A stretch of 64,000 bases of DNA, taken from positions 89,659 to 153,658 of the forward strand of contig NZ_NKYF01000025.1 in NCBI RefSeq assembly GCF_002262885.1. Direction: 5' to 3'. The notes under the pieces were generated by a model that made no database searches, had not been told where the DNA came from, and saw nothing but the letters and a program-made list of their open reading frames with translations. Source of the DNA: Pseudonocardia sp. MH-G8. GTDB lineage: Bacteria; Actinomycetota; Actinomycetes; Mycobacteriales; Pseudonocardiaceae. The translations under genes and the position numbers were made by a program. Shown in pieces: positions 41,809-49,869 of this stretch (the first letter of the stretch is position 1; each line of letters starts with the position of its first letter).

Positions 41809-42708
41809 TCAGCGGCGGGCGAGCAGGGCGTCCACCTCGGCGCGGGTCGGGGCGGTGGCCGGGCCTGCGCGGGTGACGGCGAGCGCCGCGGCCGCGTTCG
41901 CCCGGGTCGCCGCCTCACGCAGATCAGCCCCGCGGAGCAGTTCGGCGGCCAGCACGCCGCAGTGGGCGTCGCCGGCGCCGTTGGTGTCCACCGCGTCCAC
42001 CGGCACGCCCGGCACGTGCTCGGCCACACCGTCGCGGACCACGTGGCAGCCTGCGGCGCCGTCGCGGATGACCACCACGGCTCCGTCGGGCAGCACGGCG
42101 CCCAGCGCGCGCCCGGCGTCGGCCGGGTCGGTCCGGCCGGAGAGGAGCCGGGCCTCGCGGGCGTTGCAGCTCAGCACCGACGTCCGCGCCAGGGTGCGGG
42201 CCCACAGCGCCGGGTCGATCTCCGCCACGAGCGGTCCCGGATCCACCAGCACCGAACCGCCGGTCAGCGCGAGGATCTGCTCGGCCTTCTCCGGGACGAG
42301 CAGGCTGTACCCGCTGACGTAGACGACGTCCGCCGCGGCGACGGGCGGCGGGGTGCCGGCCACCGCGGTCTCGGCGCCGCTGCCCGTGACGAACGTGCGC
42401 TCGCCGGAGTCGTCGACGAGCACCACGCAGAGGCCGGTGTCGGCGTCCGGGGTCGGCGGCAGGGCCACGGTGATCCCCTCGGCGGCCAGCGCGGCGCGGG
42501 CGAGGTCGCCGCGCGGGCCGCTGCCGTGCCCGCCCGTGTAGACGACGTCGGCACCGGCGCGGGCGGCCGCGGCCATGACGTTGAACCCGCCGCCGGGCTG
42601 CTCGACGGTGTTCGAGGCGAGGACGTCGCCGCCGACCGGCGGGAGCGCGGGCACCCGCATCACCAGGTCGATCACGACCTGCCCGGTGTGGACCAATTGC
42701 CCGCTCAC
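41809..42708 (-). CDS. PfkB-family carbohydrate kinase (YegV-like)
   Basis: A 299-residue ribokinase-fold kinase. The N-terminal sugar-binding region includes GGDVLASNTVEQPGGGFNV, and the C-terminal anion hole/catalytic motif is DTNGAGDAHCGVLA with the catalytic Asp. It phosphorylates a sugar or nucleoside. The GTG at 42708 overlaps the permease stop (GTGA). Its set of partners (GntR, ADP-ribosylglycohydrolase family, permease) equals that of E. coli yegTUVW, so a nucleoside-like glycoside or its released sugar is the likely substrate. Confidence 0.9.
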   Translation of the reverse strand: MSGQLVHTGQVVIDLVMRVPALPPVGGDVLASNTVEQPGGGFNVMAAAARAGADVVYTGGHGSGPRGDLARAALAAEGITVALPPTPDADTGLCVVLVDDSGERTFVTGSGAETAVAGTPPPVAAADVVYVSGYSLLVPEKAEQILALTGGSVLVDPGPLVAEIDPALWARTLARTSVLSCNAREARLLSGRTDPADAGRALGAVLPDGAVVVIRDGAAGCHVVRDGVAEHVPGVPVDAVDTNGAGDAHCGVLAAELLRGADLREAATRANAAAALAVTRAGPATAPTRAEVDALLARR

Positions 42709-44141
42709 GACCGCGGCTCCCGCGCGCCGCCCAGCGCCGCGTAGGCGCCCGCCCCGACGACGAACGTGATCACCCAGGCCAGGCCGTTCTCGCCCAGCCA
42801 GGTGGCGGACAGCGGCCCGGTGAACCAGGGGCCGTCGGACGGCCCGATCGTCGCGAACAGGTAGCCCACGACGATCGCCGTCGCCCACGCGCCCACGGCC
42901 CGCGGCTCCACGCCGGACCGGTACCAGTAGGCGCTGGTGCGCGAGGTGTCCAGCAGCGCGACCGGGTCGTAGTGGTGCCGCTTCAGCATGTCGACCGCGA
43001 AGACCGCCACCCAGGCCGTGATCGGCACGGCGAGGGCGCTGATGAAGGCGATGAACGGGGTGTAGAAGCCGTCGGCGACCAGCATGAAGTAGATCGCGCC
43101 GAGAAAGGTCACCACGACGTCGACGACCACGGCCCACACCCGCCGCACGCGGATGCCCAGCGTCAGCGTGGTGAGCCCGGCGGAGTAGACCGACAGGTGG
43201 TTGGACAGGAGCAGCCCGCCGAACGCGGCGACGAGGTAGGGCACCGCCATCCAGGTCGGCAGCATCGCGCGGATCGCGGCCACCGGGTCCCCGGCGTCGG
43301 CGAGCGACGGGTCGCCCGCCGCGAGCATGCTGCCCAGCGAGATCAGCAGCACCAGCGGGATGCCCGCGCCGGCCGCGGCCGAGAGCACGAGCGAGCCCGC
43401 CCGTACGGCGGGCGCCTGGTAGCGGGAGACGTCGGCCGAGGCGTTGGCCCAGCCGATTCCCGTGCCGGCCGCGATCACGCCGACCCCGGCGACCACGACG
43501 CCGACCGGTGCGGGCGAGGCGGCGCCGATCGCGGCCCAGTCGACCGTCGCCACGAGGAACCCGCCGACCACGATGTTCAGCGCGCCGAACACCCACGTCG
43601 CGACGCGTTGCACCGCCACCAGGAACGCATGCCCGAGACCGGCCACCAGCACCGTGAGCACCTCGAACACCGCGATGCACACGATCGTCAGCACCGGGTG
43701 GTCCTTCGCCTGCGGGCTGGTGCCGAGCAGGATCGTGGCCAGCGACAGCAGGGCGAACGCGGCCGTCGTGGTGTTGACGGTCTCCCAGCCGAGCCGGGAG
43801 AGCAGTGAGATCAGGGTCGGGCCGATGTTGCCGCGTGCGCCGAAGACCGCCCGGGACAGGGTGAGCCCCGGCGCGCCGCCGCGGCGGCCGGCGATGGAGA
43901 TGGCGCCGACGATCGCGAACGAGCCGACCGCGCCGAGCACGGCCGCGATGACCGCCTGCCAGACCGTCATGCCCATCGCGACGAGCGTGGCGCCGAGCGG
44001 GAGCCCGAGGATCGAGATGTTGGCGGCGAACCACACCCAGAACAGCTGGCCGGGCCGGCCGTGGCGCTCGTCGGGCGGGACGGGTTCGATGCCCCGTGTC
44101 TCGAGGGTGGACGCGGTGTCGGTCGTGGTCTCGGTGGCCAT
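42705..44141 (-). CDS. NCS1-family cytosine/purine/nucleoside permease
   Basis: A 478-residue transporter with about 12 membrane helices, similar to CodB/allantoin-type NCS1 symporters. Family features are the N-terminal FWVWFAANISILGLPLGATL, then SRAVFGARGNIGPTLISLL, and SADVSRYQAPAVRAGSLVL. It probably imports a nucleobase, nucleoside or similar N-glycoside driven by protons or sodium. GAAGGAGG precedes the ATG at 44141. It takes the place of the nucleoside permease YegT in the equivalent E. coli operon. Confidence 0.92.
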   Translation of the reverse strand: MATETTTDTASTLETRGIEPVPPDERHGRPGQLFWVWFAANISILGLPLGATLVAMGMTVWQAVIAAVLGAVGSFAIVGAISIAGRRGGAPGLTLSRAVFGARGNIGPTLISLLSRLGWETVNTTTAAFALLSLATILLGTSPQAKDHPVLTIVCIAVFEVLTVLVAGLGHAFLVAVQRVATWVFGALNIVVGGFLVATVDWAAIGAASPAPVGVVVAGVGVIAAGTGIGWANASADVSRYQAPAVRAGSLVLSAAAGAGIPLVLLISLGSMLAAGDPSLADAGDPVAAIRAMLPTWMAVPYLVAAFGGLLLSNHLSVYSAGLTTLTLGIRVRRVWAVVVDVVVTFLGAIYFMLVADGFYTPFIAFISALAVPITAWVAVFAVDMLKRHHYDPVALLDTSRTSAYWYRSGVEPRAVGAWATAIVVGYLFATIGPSDGPWFTGPLSATWLGENGLAWVITFVVGAGAYAALGGAREPRS

Positions 44142-44152
44142 CGCGGCCTCCT

Positions 44153-45142
44153 TCAGCTGAGGTGGGAGCGGAGGGCGAGCAGCCCGTCGACGGTCGTGTC
44201 GAGGTCGAGCCGGTTGACCGTGCGGACCTGGTGGAGCAGGTCCGCGGGCAGCCCGGCGACGCCGTGGTGGGCGCCCAGCACGGCACCGCAGATCGCGGCG
44301 ACGGTGTCGGTGTCGCCGCCCAGCGAGGCAGCGGTGGTCAGCGCGGCGCGCGGGTCCGCACCCAGGGCCTCGACCAGCGCGAACGCGGCGACGACCGACT
44401 CGTTCGCGGCCACCGAGGTGCCGACGACCTCGGCCACCGCGTCGGCGAGCTCCGCGCGGGACATGCCGCGCACCCAGCCCCGCACCCACCGCAGGCGCGC
44501 GGCGATGTCGCCGCCCGCCACCCAGTGCCCGCGGGTCGCCCCGGCCGCGGCGGCCCGCTCGGCGGCGTCCAGTGCGGCAGGCAGGCCCGCACCGGCGATG
44601 CCCGCGGATACCGCCGCCGCCACGGCCGCCGCCGCCGCGATGCCGAGGCCGGTGTGGTGGGTGACCCGGCTCGACGCCACGACGGCGTCGAGCAGGCGCG
44701 GCCCGGCGACGGCGATGCCGACCGGTGCCACGCGCATGGCGGCGCCGTTGGTGGTGCCGTCGCGCCCCGTCTCGTCCGGGGACTCGCCGTCGCGCAGGCG
44801 GGTCAGCGCGCGCCGGGTCGAGGGGCCGAGCAGGTCCAGCGACCCGCGCCGGATCATGTCCTGCTCCCAGTCCTCCAGCGCTGTGGCGAACGCGAGGGGG
44901 TCGACGCTGCCCTCGCCCTCGATCAGCAGCCGGGCCAGCAGCAACGCCTGCTCGGTGTCGTCGGTGACGGTTCCCGCGGGCAGGCCGGGCGCGATGGGCT
45001 GGTCGGGCGCGCCGTCGAGGAGCCGGTCCACCACGCCGTAGCGCGCGGCGATCGCGGGCCGGGACATCGACTGCGTCGGCATGCCCAGCGCGTCGCCGAG
45101 CGCGAGGCCGTACAGGGCGCCGAGCGCGCGGTCCCGGATCAC
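44153..45142 (-). CDS. ADP-ribosylglycohydrolase family protein (YegU-like)
   Basis: A 329-residue all-helical dimagnesium hydrolase. Metal motifs are TVTDDTEQALLLARLL near the N-terminus and LGGDTDTVAAICGAVLGAHHG near the C-terminus; GALYGLALGDALGMPTQS is the family start. Despite its name, members in catabolic operons probably hydrolyse N-glycosidic bonds of small nucleoside-like molecules rather than ADP-ribosyl-proteins. The GTG at 45142 overlaps the GntR stop by 4 bp. With the kinase and permease it would cut an imported N-glycoside and phosphorylate the sugar. Confidence 0.92.
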   Translation of the reverse strand: MIRDRALGALYGLALGDALGMPTQSMSRPAIAARYGVVDRLLDGAPDQPIAPGLPAGTVTDDTEQALLLARLLIEGEGSVDPLAFATALEDWEQDMIRRGSLDLLGPSTRRALTRLRDGESPDETGRDGTTNGAAMRVAPVGIAVAGPRLLDAVVASSRVTHHTGLGIAAAAAVAAAVSAGIAGAGLPAALDAAERAAAAGATRGHWVAGGDIAARLRWVRGWVRGMSRAELADAVAEVVGTSVAANESVVAAFALVEALGADPRAALTTAASLGGDTDTVAAICGAVLGAHHGVAGLPADLLHQVRTVNRLDLDTTVDGLLALRSHLS

Positions 45143-45849
45143 CCCTGCTCCCCGAAGGTCAGGTGGAAGCGGAAGTGCGCGGGGTCGAGCAGGCTGACGA
45201 CCTGCTCGACGAGGCCGCCGCCCGCGCTCCGCGTCACGCGCACGGCCCGCAGGAACGGCGTTCCCGGTTCCCTTTCGAGCAGCGCCGCGGCCGCGCCGTC
45301 GAGCGGCTCCATCGAGATCCACTGCTCGCCGCCGTTGCCGTGCAGGCCCGCCGCGCGCAGCGTCGCGGTGATGGAGCCGTCGACGAGGCCGCGGGCCGGC
45401 AGGTCCGCGAGGAGGCCCACGGCCGGCAGGGAGGAGGTCTCGACGGAGACGGGGCGGCCCTGGTAGCGGCGCAGGCGGCGGACGGTCACCAGCGGCCCTT
45501 CCCGCTCCTCGACGCCGGGCTCGCCGCCCGCCGCGATGCCCAGCAGCTCGGTGGTGACCTCGGCGCCGGAGTCGGAGAGGGCCCGGGCCCAGCCGACGCC
45601 CTGGTCCAGCGGCACCCCGTCGAACGTCACGAACGAGCCGACGCCGCCCTCGGTGGTGATCAGGGCGCGGCGCTGCAGCTCGGCGAGGGCGCTGCGGACC
45701 GTGCCGCGGGAGACGCTGTACCGGGCGGCCAGCTGGTTCTCCCCGGGTAGCCGGTCGCCGCGGGTGAGGCGACCCGTGCGGATGTGCGCGGCCAGGTCCT
45801 CCACCAGCCGGGCCCGCTTCGAGTGGGCTACCTGTTCGGTCATGTACAT
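45139..45849 (-). CDS. GntR-family transcriptional regulator, HutC subfamily (YegW-like)
   Basis: A regulator of up to 236 residues: a winged helix (RLPGENQLAARYSVSRGTVRSALAEL) followed by a UTRA effector-binding domain (VTVRRLRRYQGRPVSVETSSL). It heads the operon of ADP-ribosylglycohydrolase-type hydrolase, permease and kinase. The start is uncertain: ATGs at 45849 and 45843 are in frame and neither has a Shine-Dalgarno. The two ATGTACAT operator halves overlap the start region, so repression by autoregulatory binding over a near-leaderless start is plausible. Confidence 0.9.
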   Translation of the reverse strand: MYMTEQVAHSKRARLVEDLAAHIRTGRLTRGDRLPGENQLAARYSVSRGTVRSALAELQRRALITTEGGVGSFVTFDGVPLDQGVGWARALSDSGAEVTTELLGIAAGGEPGVEEREGPLVTVRRLRRYQGRPVSVETSSLPAVGLLADLPARGLVDGSITATLRAAGLHGNGGEQWISMEPLDGAAAALLEREPGTPFLRAVRVTRSAGGGLVEQVVSLLDPAHFRFHLTFGEQG

Positions 45850-45859
45850 ACATGTACAT
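45842..45859. promoter_or_regulatory. Double palindrome ATGTACAT-n2-ATGTACAT, GntR operator candidate
   Basis: ATGTACAT (45842-45849) and ATGTACAT (45852-45859), each self-complementary, are separated by two bases. The 18-bp block is an almost perfect dyad and one of the most AT-rich spots of the window. It covers the start codon region of the GntR gene. Confidence 0.75.
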
Positions 45860-45894
45860 CTGCAGGAGGCGCGTGTCCAGTGCCCGAGCAGTCA

Positions 45895-45957
45895 GCACCT
45901 TGGAGCCAACCTGCGTCGGAGGAGGGGCACCTGACAGCACTATGGGCTCCAAGGTGC
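45895..45957. terminator. Perfect 13-bp inverted repeat downstream of the aminoacyl-lipid synthase gene
   Basis: GCACCTTGGAGCC (45895-45907) and GGCTCCAAGGTGC (45945-45957) are exact reverse complements around a 37-nt loop, starting 17 bp past the end of the minus-strand membrane protein gene. A terminator is the simplest reading; the long loop also allows an operator for the downstream GntR operon. Confidence 0.6.
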
Positions 45958-45973
45958 AGGTGGAGCGGCGCGT

Positions 45974-48451
45974 TCAGCGCAGGCGGGCGAGCAGACGCGC
46001 GGATTGGCGGGCCGTCAGGTCGGGCAGGTACGCCCTGCCGATCGCGAGGCCGATGGCGGGGAGGGCTGCCGGGTCCGGGTAGCACAGGTGCAGGGCCCGG
46101 TACTCCGGCTGGAACTTCGCCTTGAACGCCAGCAGCGAGCCGAACCCGTACACCGGTTCGAGGGTGCGGCCCAGCACGTCGAGCAGGCGTTGCAGGGCGG
46201 CGGGCTGCTCGCCGCGGTCCAGGCGGGCCAGCGGGGCGCCGGAGAGGCTGAGGAACTGCGCGTCCTCGGCCTGGAAGCGCTGCACGGCCGAGGCGATGAG
46301 GAACTCCATGACCCCGCGGAAGCCGCTGTCGCGGCGGCGCATGAAATCCAGGGTCCAGCCCACGACCAGCCCGTCGCGGTGCACCGGCAGCCAGCTGGTG
46401 ACGCCGTGCACGGTGCGGTCGCCGTCCACGGCGAGCAGGCAGCGCACCTCCGGGTCGGCGAGCTCGTCGAGGCCGCCGAGGGTGAAGCCCATCTCGGGCA
46501 GTCCCTTGTCGGCCACCCACTCCTCGCTGATCGCGCGCACCTGGTCGGTGAGCGCCGGAGGGGCATCGGTGTAGCGGGTCCACTCGGCGGTGATCCCGGC
46601 CTTCGCGGCGCGGTTCAGCGCGGTGCGCACGTCCTGCCACTTCTTCCCGGTGAACGCCAGCTCCGGCAGCGGCAGCACGGTCTCCTCGGCCACCTGCACC
46701 GAGCTCCAGCCCAGCGCGTCGCACGCGGCGCGGGTGTCGTCGGTGACGCTGTAGAGCGCCGGCGTCCAGCCGTGCTCGCGGCAGTACCGGGCGAACTGGG
46801 CCACGGTGTCGCCGGTGGGCGCACCGATCGGGTCGGCGGTGGTGACGGCGACCGACCCGATGACGCGGTGGGCGACGGCCGCCTCGCCGCGGGCGTCGAA
46901 CCAGTAGGAGTTGCCGGCCCAGGTCGTCAACCAGGCGAGGTCCGATCCGCCGCGGCGCGCCAGCTCCCGCGCCCGCTCGGCGTCGCGGGCGCCGGGGTCG
47001 GCGCGCGGGCGGCCGAAGGTGACCAGCAGCCCGGCGGCCACGACCAGCCAGAACACGACGCCGGTCCACTCGAACAGCAGCGTGGCGAGCAGGCCCTGGG
47101 GCAGGAAGTCCGGTTCGACCTCGCCGAGGTACCCGGGCGGCAGGAAGCGCAGCGGGAGGTCGGCGAGCAGCTGCCCGGCGGTGGGCGGCCGGTCGAACTG
47201 GTGGGCCACCGCGGCGCCGAGGAGCACGTACGCCGTGCTCACGGCCGCGAGCACGGCGGCCGCGACGCCCAGCAGCCTGCGGTAGGTGCCGGTGGGCGCG
47301 CGCACCGCGAACCGGCGCCGGGTGCACCACAGCAGCACGGCCACGGCGAGCGGCAGCAGCGGTGGCAGCGCCAGGGCGAGGATCCGGCGCGCGCCGGGCG
47401 CCGACTGGTAGACGAGCAGCTGCTCGACCGGTGTCGACACGACGAGCACGGCGAGCAGCGCGCCGAGCGCGGCGAGCACGAGGTTCACCGCGATCCCGAC
47501 GACGAGCGCGGCGCGCCGGCCGCGGCGCAGCCCGTCGGCGACGACGAGCAGCAGCAGGACCGGAACCGCCGAGGCCAGCGCCGGGCCCACGCCGGAGAGG
47601 CGCAGCTGTGCCTGCAGCGACCGGCACTGGTCGGCCGGCGCCGTGGCGCAGATCTGCTGGACGGTCGCGGCGTCCGGCGGCGGGGAGAGCACCACGAACT
47701 GCAGCACCGAGAGCGGCCCGACCGGTGCCCGGGCGATCGCGGCGACGAGCGGGCCGACCGCCGAGGCGGCCACCAGCAGCGCCACGAGCATCCGCACCTC
47801 GGTGCGGCTCGACGGGCCCGGCTGCCGGTCGGCGCGTCCCGGCAGCAGCGGTCCGGCGGCGAGCCCCACCAGACCGGCGCACAGCATCAGGACGTCGGGC
47901 AGCTCGCCCGAGTAGGCCACCAGCATCACCAGCGCGGCGAGCACCAGCAGCCGCAGCCTGCGTCGCCACAGCGCCGAGAGCACGCTGCTGGCGGCGAGGA
48001 CGAGCCCGACGGCGCCGGGCGCGGCGCCCACCACCACCTGCGCGGCCAGGTCGGCGGGCCACCCCCCACCCAGTGCGGCACCGGCCGCGACCAGGGCGAG
48101 CGCCGCGAGCGTGCCGAGCACCTGCGTGCCGACCAGCAGCGCCGCGGTGCGCGCGGCCCCGATGCGGTGTTCGGCCAGTGCACCGCCGAGCAGCACGAGC
48201 GCGCTCGTCGCGACCGCCGCGCCCACGCTGCCCCACCAGAGCATCGCCGAGAGCGGCGTCCACCAGCGTCCTTCGGCGAGCGGCCCGACGCCGGTGCCCA
48301 CGCGCTCGAGCAGCCGCGGTCCTGGCCCGGCAGGGAGGCTGCGGGTCGCGAGCCCGTACGCCCAGACCAGCAGGACCAGGGCCACGGCGAGTGGCGCCCG
48401 CCGCACCATCCGCGCGGTGGCCCGGGCGAGTCCGGCGAGGCGCCGGGTCAC
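45974..48451 (-). CDS. Multi-pass membrane protein with rhomboid-like N-terminus and MprF-type (DUF2156) aminoacyl-lipid synthase domain
   Basis: An 825-residue protein. The N-terminal third has a rhomboid-like outline (EGRWWTPLSAMLWWGSVGAA; VGAAPGAVGLVLAASSVLSA) but no catalytic Ser in a GxSG motif. More membrane helices follow to about residue 490. The C-terminal DUF2156 domain (TTWAGNSYWFDARGEAAVAH; FTGKKWQDVRTALNRAAKAG; KAKFQPEYRALHLCYPDP) is that of phosphatidylglycerol aminoacyl transferases, which move an amino acid from aminoacyl-tRNA to membrane lipid, lowering surface charge. The GTG at 48451 overlaps the esterase stop (GTGA). Confidence 0.85.
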   Translation of the reverse strand: MTRRLAGLARATARMVRRAPLAVALVLLVWAYGLATRSLPAGPGPRLLERVGTGVGPLAEGRWWTPLSAMLWWGSVGAAVATSALVLLGGALAEHRIGAARTAALLVGTQVLGTLAALALVAAGAALGGGWPADLAAQVVVGAAPGAVGLVLAASSVLSALWRRRLRLLVLAALVMLVAYSGELPDVLMLCAGLVGLAAGPLLPGRADRQPGPSSRTEVRMLVALLVAASAVGPLVAAIARAPVGPLSVLQFVVLSPPPDAATVQQICATAPADQCRSLQAQLRLSGVGPALASAVPVLLLLVVADGLRRGRRAALVVGIAVNLVLAALGALLAVLVVSTPVEQLLVYQSAPGARRILALALPPLLPLAVAVLLWCTRRRFAVRAPTGTYRRLLGVAAAVLAAVSTAYVLLGAAVAHQFDRPPTAGQLLADLPLRFLPPGYLGEVEPDFLPQGLLATLLFEWTGVVFWLVVAAGLLVTFGRPRADPGARDAERARELARRGGSDLAWLTTWAGNSYWFDARGEAAVAHRVIGSVAVTTADPIGAPTGDTVAQFARYCREHGWTPALYSVTDDTRAACDALGWSSVQVAEETVLPLPELAFTGKKWQDVRTALNRAAKAGITAEWTRYTDAPPALTDQVRAISEEWVADKGLPEMGFTLGGLDELADPEVRCLLAVDGDRTVHGVTSWLPVHRDGLVVGWTLDFMRRRDSGFRGVMEFLIASAVQRFQAEDAQFLSLSGAPLARLDRGEQPAALQRLLDVLGRTLEPVYGFGSLLAFKAKFQPEYRALHLCYPDPAALPAIGLAIGRAYLPDLTARQSARLLARLR

Positions 48452-49752
48452 GGCGTCATCCCGAGTCGGGTGGCGAGCCACGGCAGGGCCTCCTGGAGGC
48501 CGGGCCCCCACACCTCGAACGTGTGGCCGCCCGGGCGGACGTGCAACGAGACGTCCATGCCCGCCGCCCGGCACGCCACGAACACCCGCTGCGCCTGCGG
48601 GCGGTACACGGCGTCGTCGCGGCCGGCGACGAGGTAGCCGCCGGTGTCCGGGAACTGCCGCACCGCGAGCACGTCGAGCGGGTTGACGGCCGTGAACGCG
48701 GCCTCGTCCCCGCCGAACGCGGCCTGGACGGTGGTGGCGTGGTCGCCGAGCGTGGGCTCGTCCTCGCCCGAGATGTCCACGAAGGTGGGGTACACCTGCG
48801 GCGCGGTCACGGCCATCTGCAGCGCGCAGGTTCCGCCGTCGGAGAAGCCGCCGATCGCCCACCCCGCCGGATCCGGGTCCACCTGGAGGGTGTCCCGGAT
48901 CCACGCGGGGACGTCGACGGACAGGTAGGTGGCCACGTTGCCGAGGCGGGAGTCCATGCAGAGCGGGTTGGCCAGCGGCGCGCCGAGGTGGTCGGCCATG
49001 ACCACCACGGGTGCGAGCCCGTCGTGCGCGGCGGCGAAGGCGTCCATGCGCCGGGCGAGTTCGCCGCCGTCGAGCCAGTCGCGCGGCGAGCCGGGCTGGC
49101 CGGACAGGAGCACCAGCACCGGCAGCTGCGCCCGCGGCCGCGACAGGTAGGCAGGCGGCAGGTACAGCCACGCCGGGCGCGCCGCGAAGCCCGACTCCGG
49201 GGCGGGGATGGCGACCTCGGTGACCACGCCTGCGTCCGGCATCCCCGCCGGCGGACGCCAGACCGCCGAGAGCGGCAGTCCCGACCGGGCCGCGATGACC
49301 TGCTCGCGCAGCGGGACCTGCGTGAACGGGATCTCGTCGACGGCGGGCAGCCCGAGCACCGTGCGCGGCGTCGGGTACTCCCGGTAGACGAGGTTCATCC
49401 CCTCCGCGCAGCCGGCGAGCACCAGCACCACGGCCAGTGCCGCGCCGACGCGGCCCGGCCACGGTCGGGCCCGCATCCCGAGCACGGCCAGGCCGGCCGC
49501 GGCGAGCACGGCGCCGCACAGCAGCAACACCGGCAGCGGCACCGGGTCCGGGAACGGCCGCCACACCCGGTCCACCAGCAGGGCCACGAGCGCCGTCACG
49601 GCCGCGGCACCCACGAGCGCGACCGGCACGGCCTGCGTCCACCATCGACGCCGCCGGCCGGCGAGGAGGAACAACCCGCCCGCCACACCGGCCCCCGTGA
49701 CGACCCACGGCAGGGGGCCGCTCAGCAGGGGCGCGTCGAGCAGCGCGGACAC
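48448..49752 (-). CDS. Membrane-anchored esterase (alpha/beta hydrolase, esterase-D type)
   Basis: A 434-residue protein with four predicted N-terminal membrane helices (the last VGAALAVVLVLAGCAEGMN) and an extracytoplasmic esterase domain. The nucleophile is in GWAIGGFSDGGTCALQMA, the oxyanion region in LPVLVLLSGQPGSPRDW, and the His in RPGGHTFEVWG. It is translationally coupled to the aminoacyl-lipid synthase. Esterases next to MprF-type genes can hydrolyse aminoacyl-lipids, giving a make/unmake pair; that role is inference. The GTG at 49752 is favoured; an ATG at 49788 is possible. Confidence 0.82.
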   Translation of the reverse strand: MSALLDAPLLSGPLPWVVTGAGVAGGLFLLAGRRRRWWTQAVPVALVGAAAVTALVALLVDRVWRPFPDPVPLPVLLLCGAVLAAAGLAVLGMRARPWPGRVGAALAVVLVLAGCAEGMNLVYREYPTPRTVLGLPAVDEIPFTQVPLREQVIAARSGLPLSAVWRPPAGMPDAGVVTEVAIPAPESGFAARPAWLYLPPAYLSRPRAQLPVLVLLSGQPGSPRDWLDGGELARRMDAFAAAHDGLAPVVVMADHLGAPLANPLCMDSRLGNVATYLSVDVPAWIRDTLQVDPDPAGWAIGGFSDGGTCALQMAVTAPQVYPTFVDISGEDEPTLGDHATTVQAAFGGDEAAFTAVNPLDVLAVRQFPDTGGYLVAGRDDAVYRPQAQRVFVACRAAGMDVSLHVRPGGHTFEVWGPGLQEALPWLATRLGMTP

Positions 49753-49820
49753 GGTCAGAGCCTGCCACCGAGCGCCCCGCGCGCGCACTTCTGCACAGGA
49801 GTCGGAGAATTACCGGAATC

Positions 49821-49863
49821 TTTCCGCCGGGCTGTTGACGGAAAAATTGCGGCTTCCCATTCT
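49821..49863 (+). promoter_or_regulatory. Promoter and operator-like dyad before the second ROK gene
   Basis: TTGACG (49835-49840), a 17-nt spacer, then CATTCT (49858-49863), with the GTG start 6 nt after the -10: a near-consensus promoter for a leaderless mRNA. TTTCCG (49821-49826) and CGGAAA (49839-49844) form an inverted repeat over the -35 element. Confidence 0.6.
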
Positions 49864-49869
49864 GGCCGG

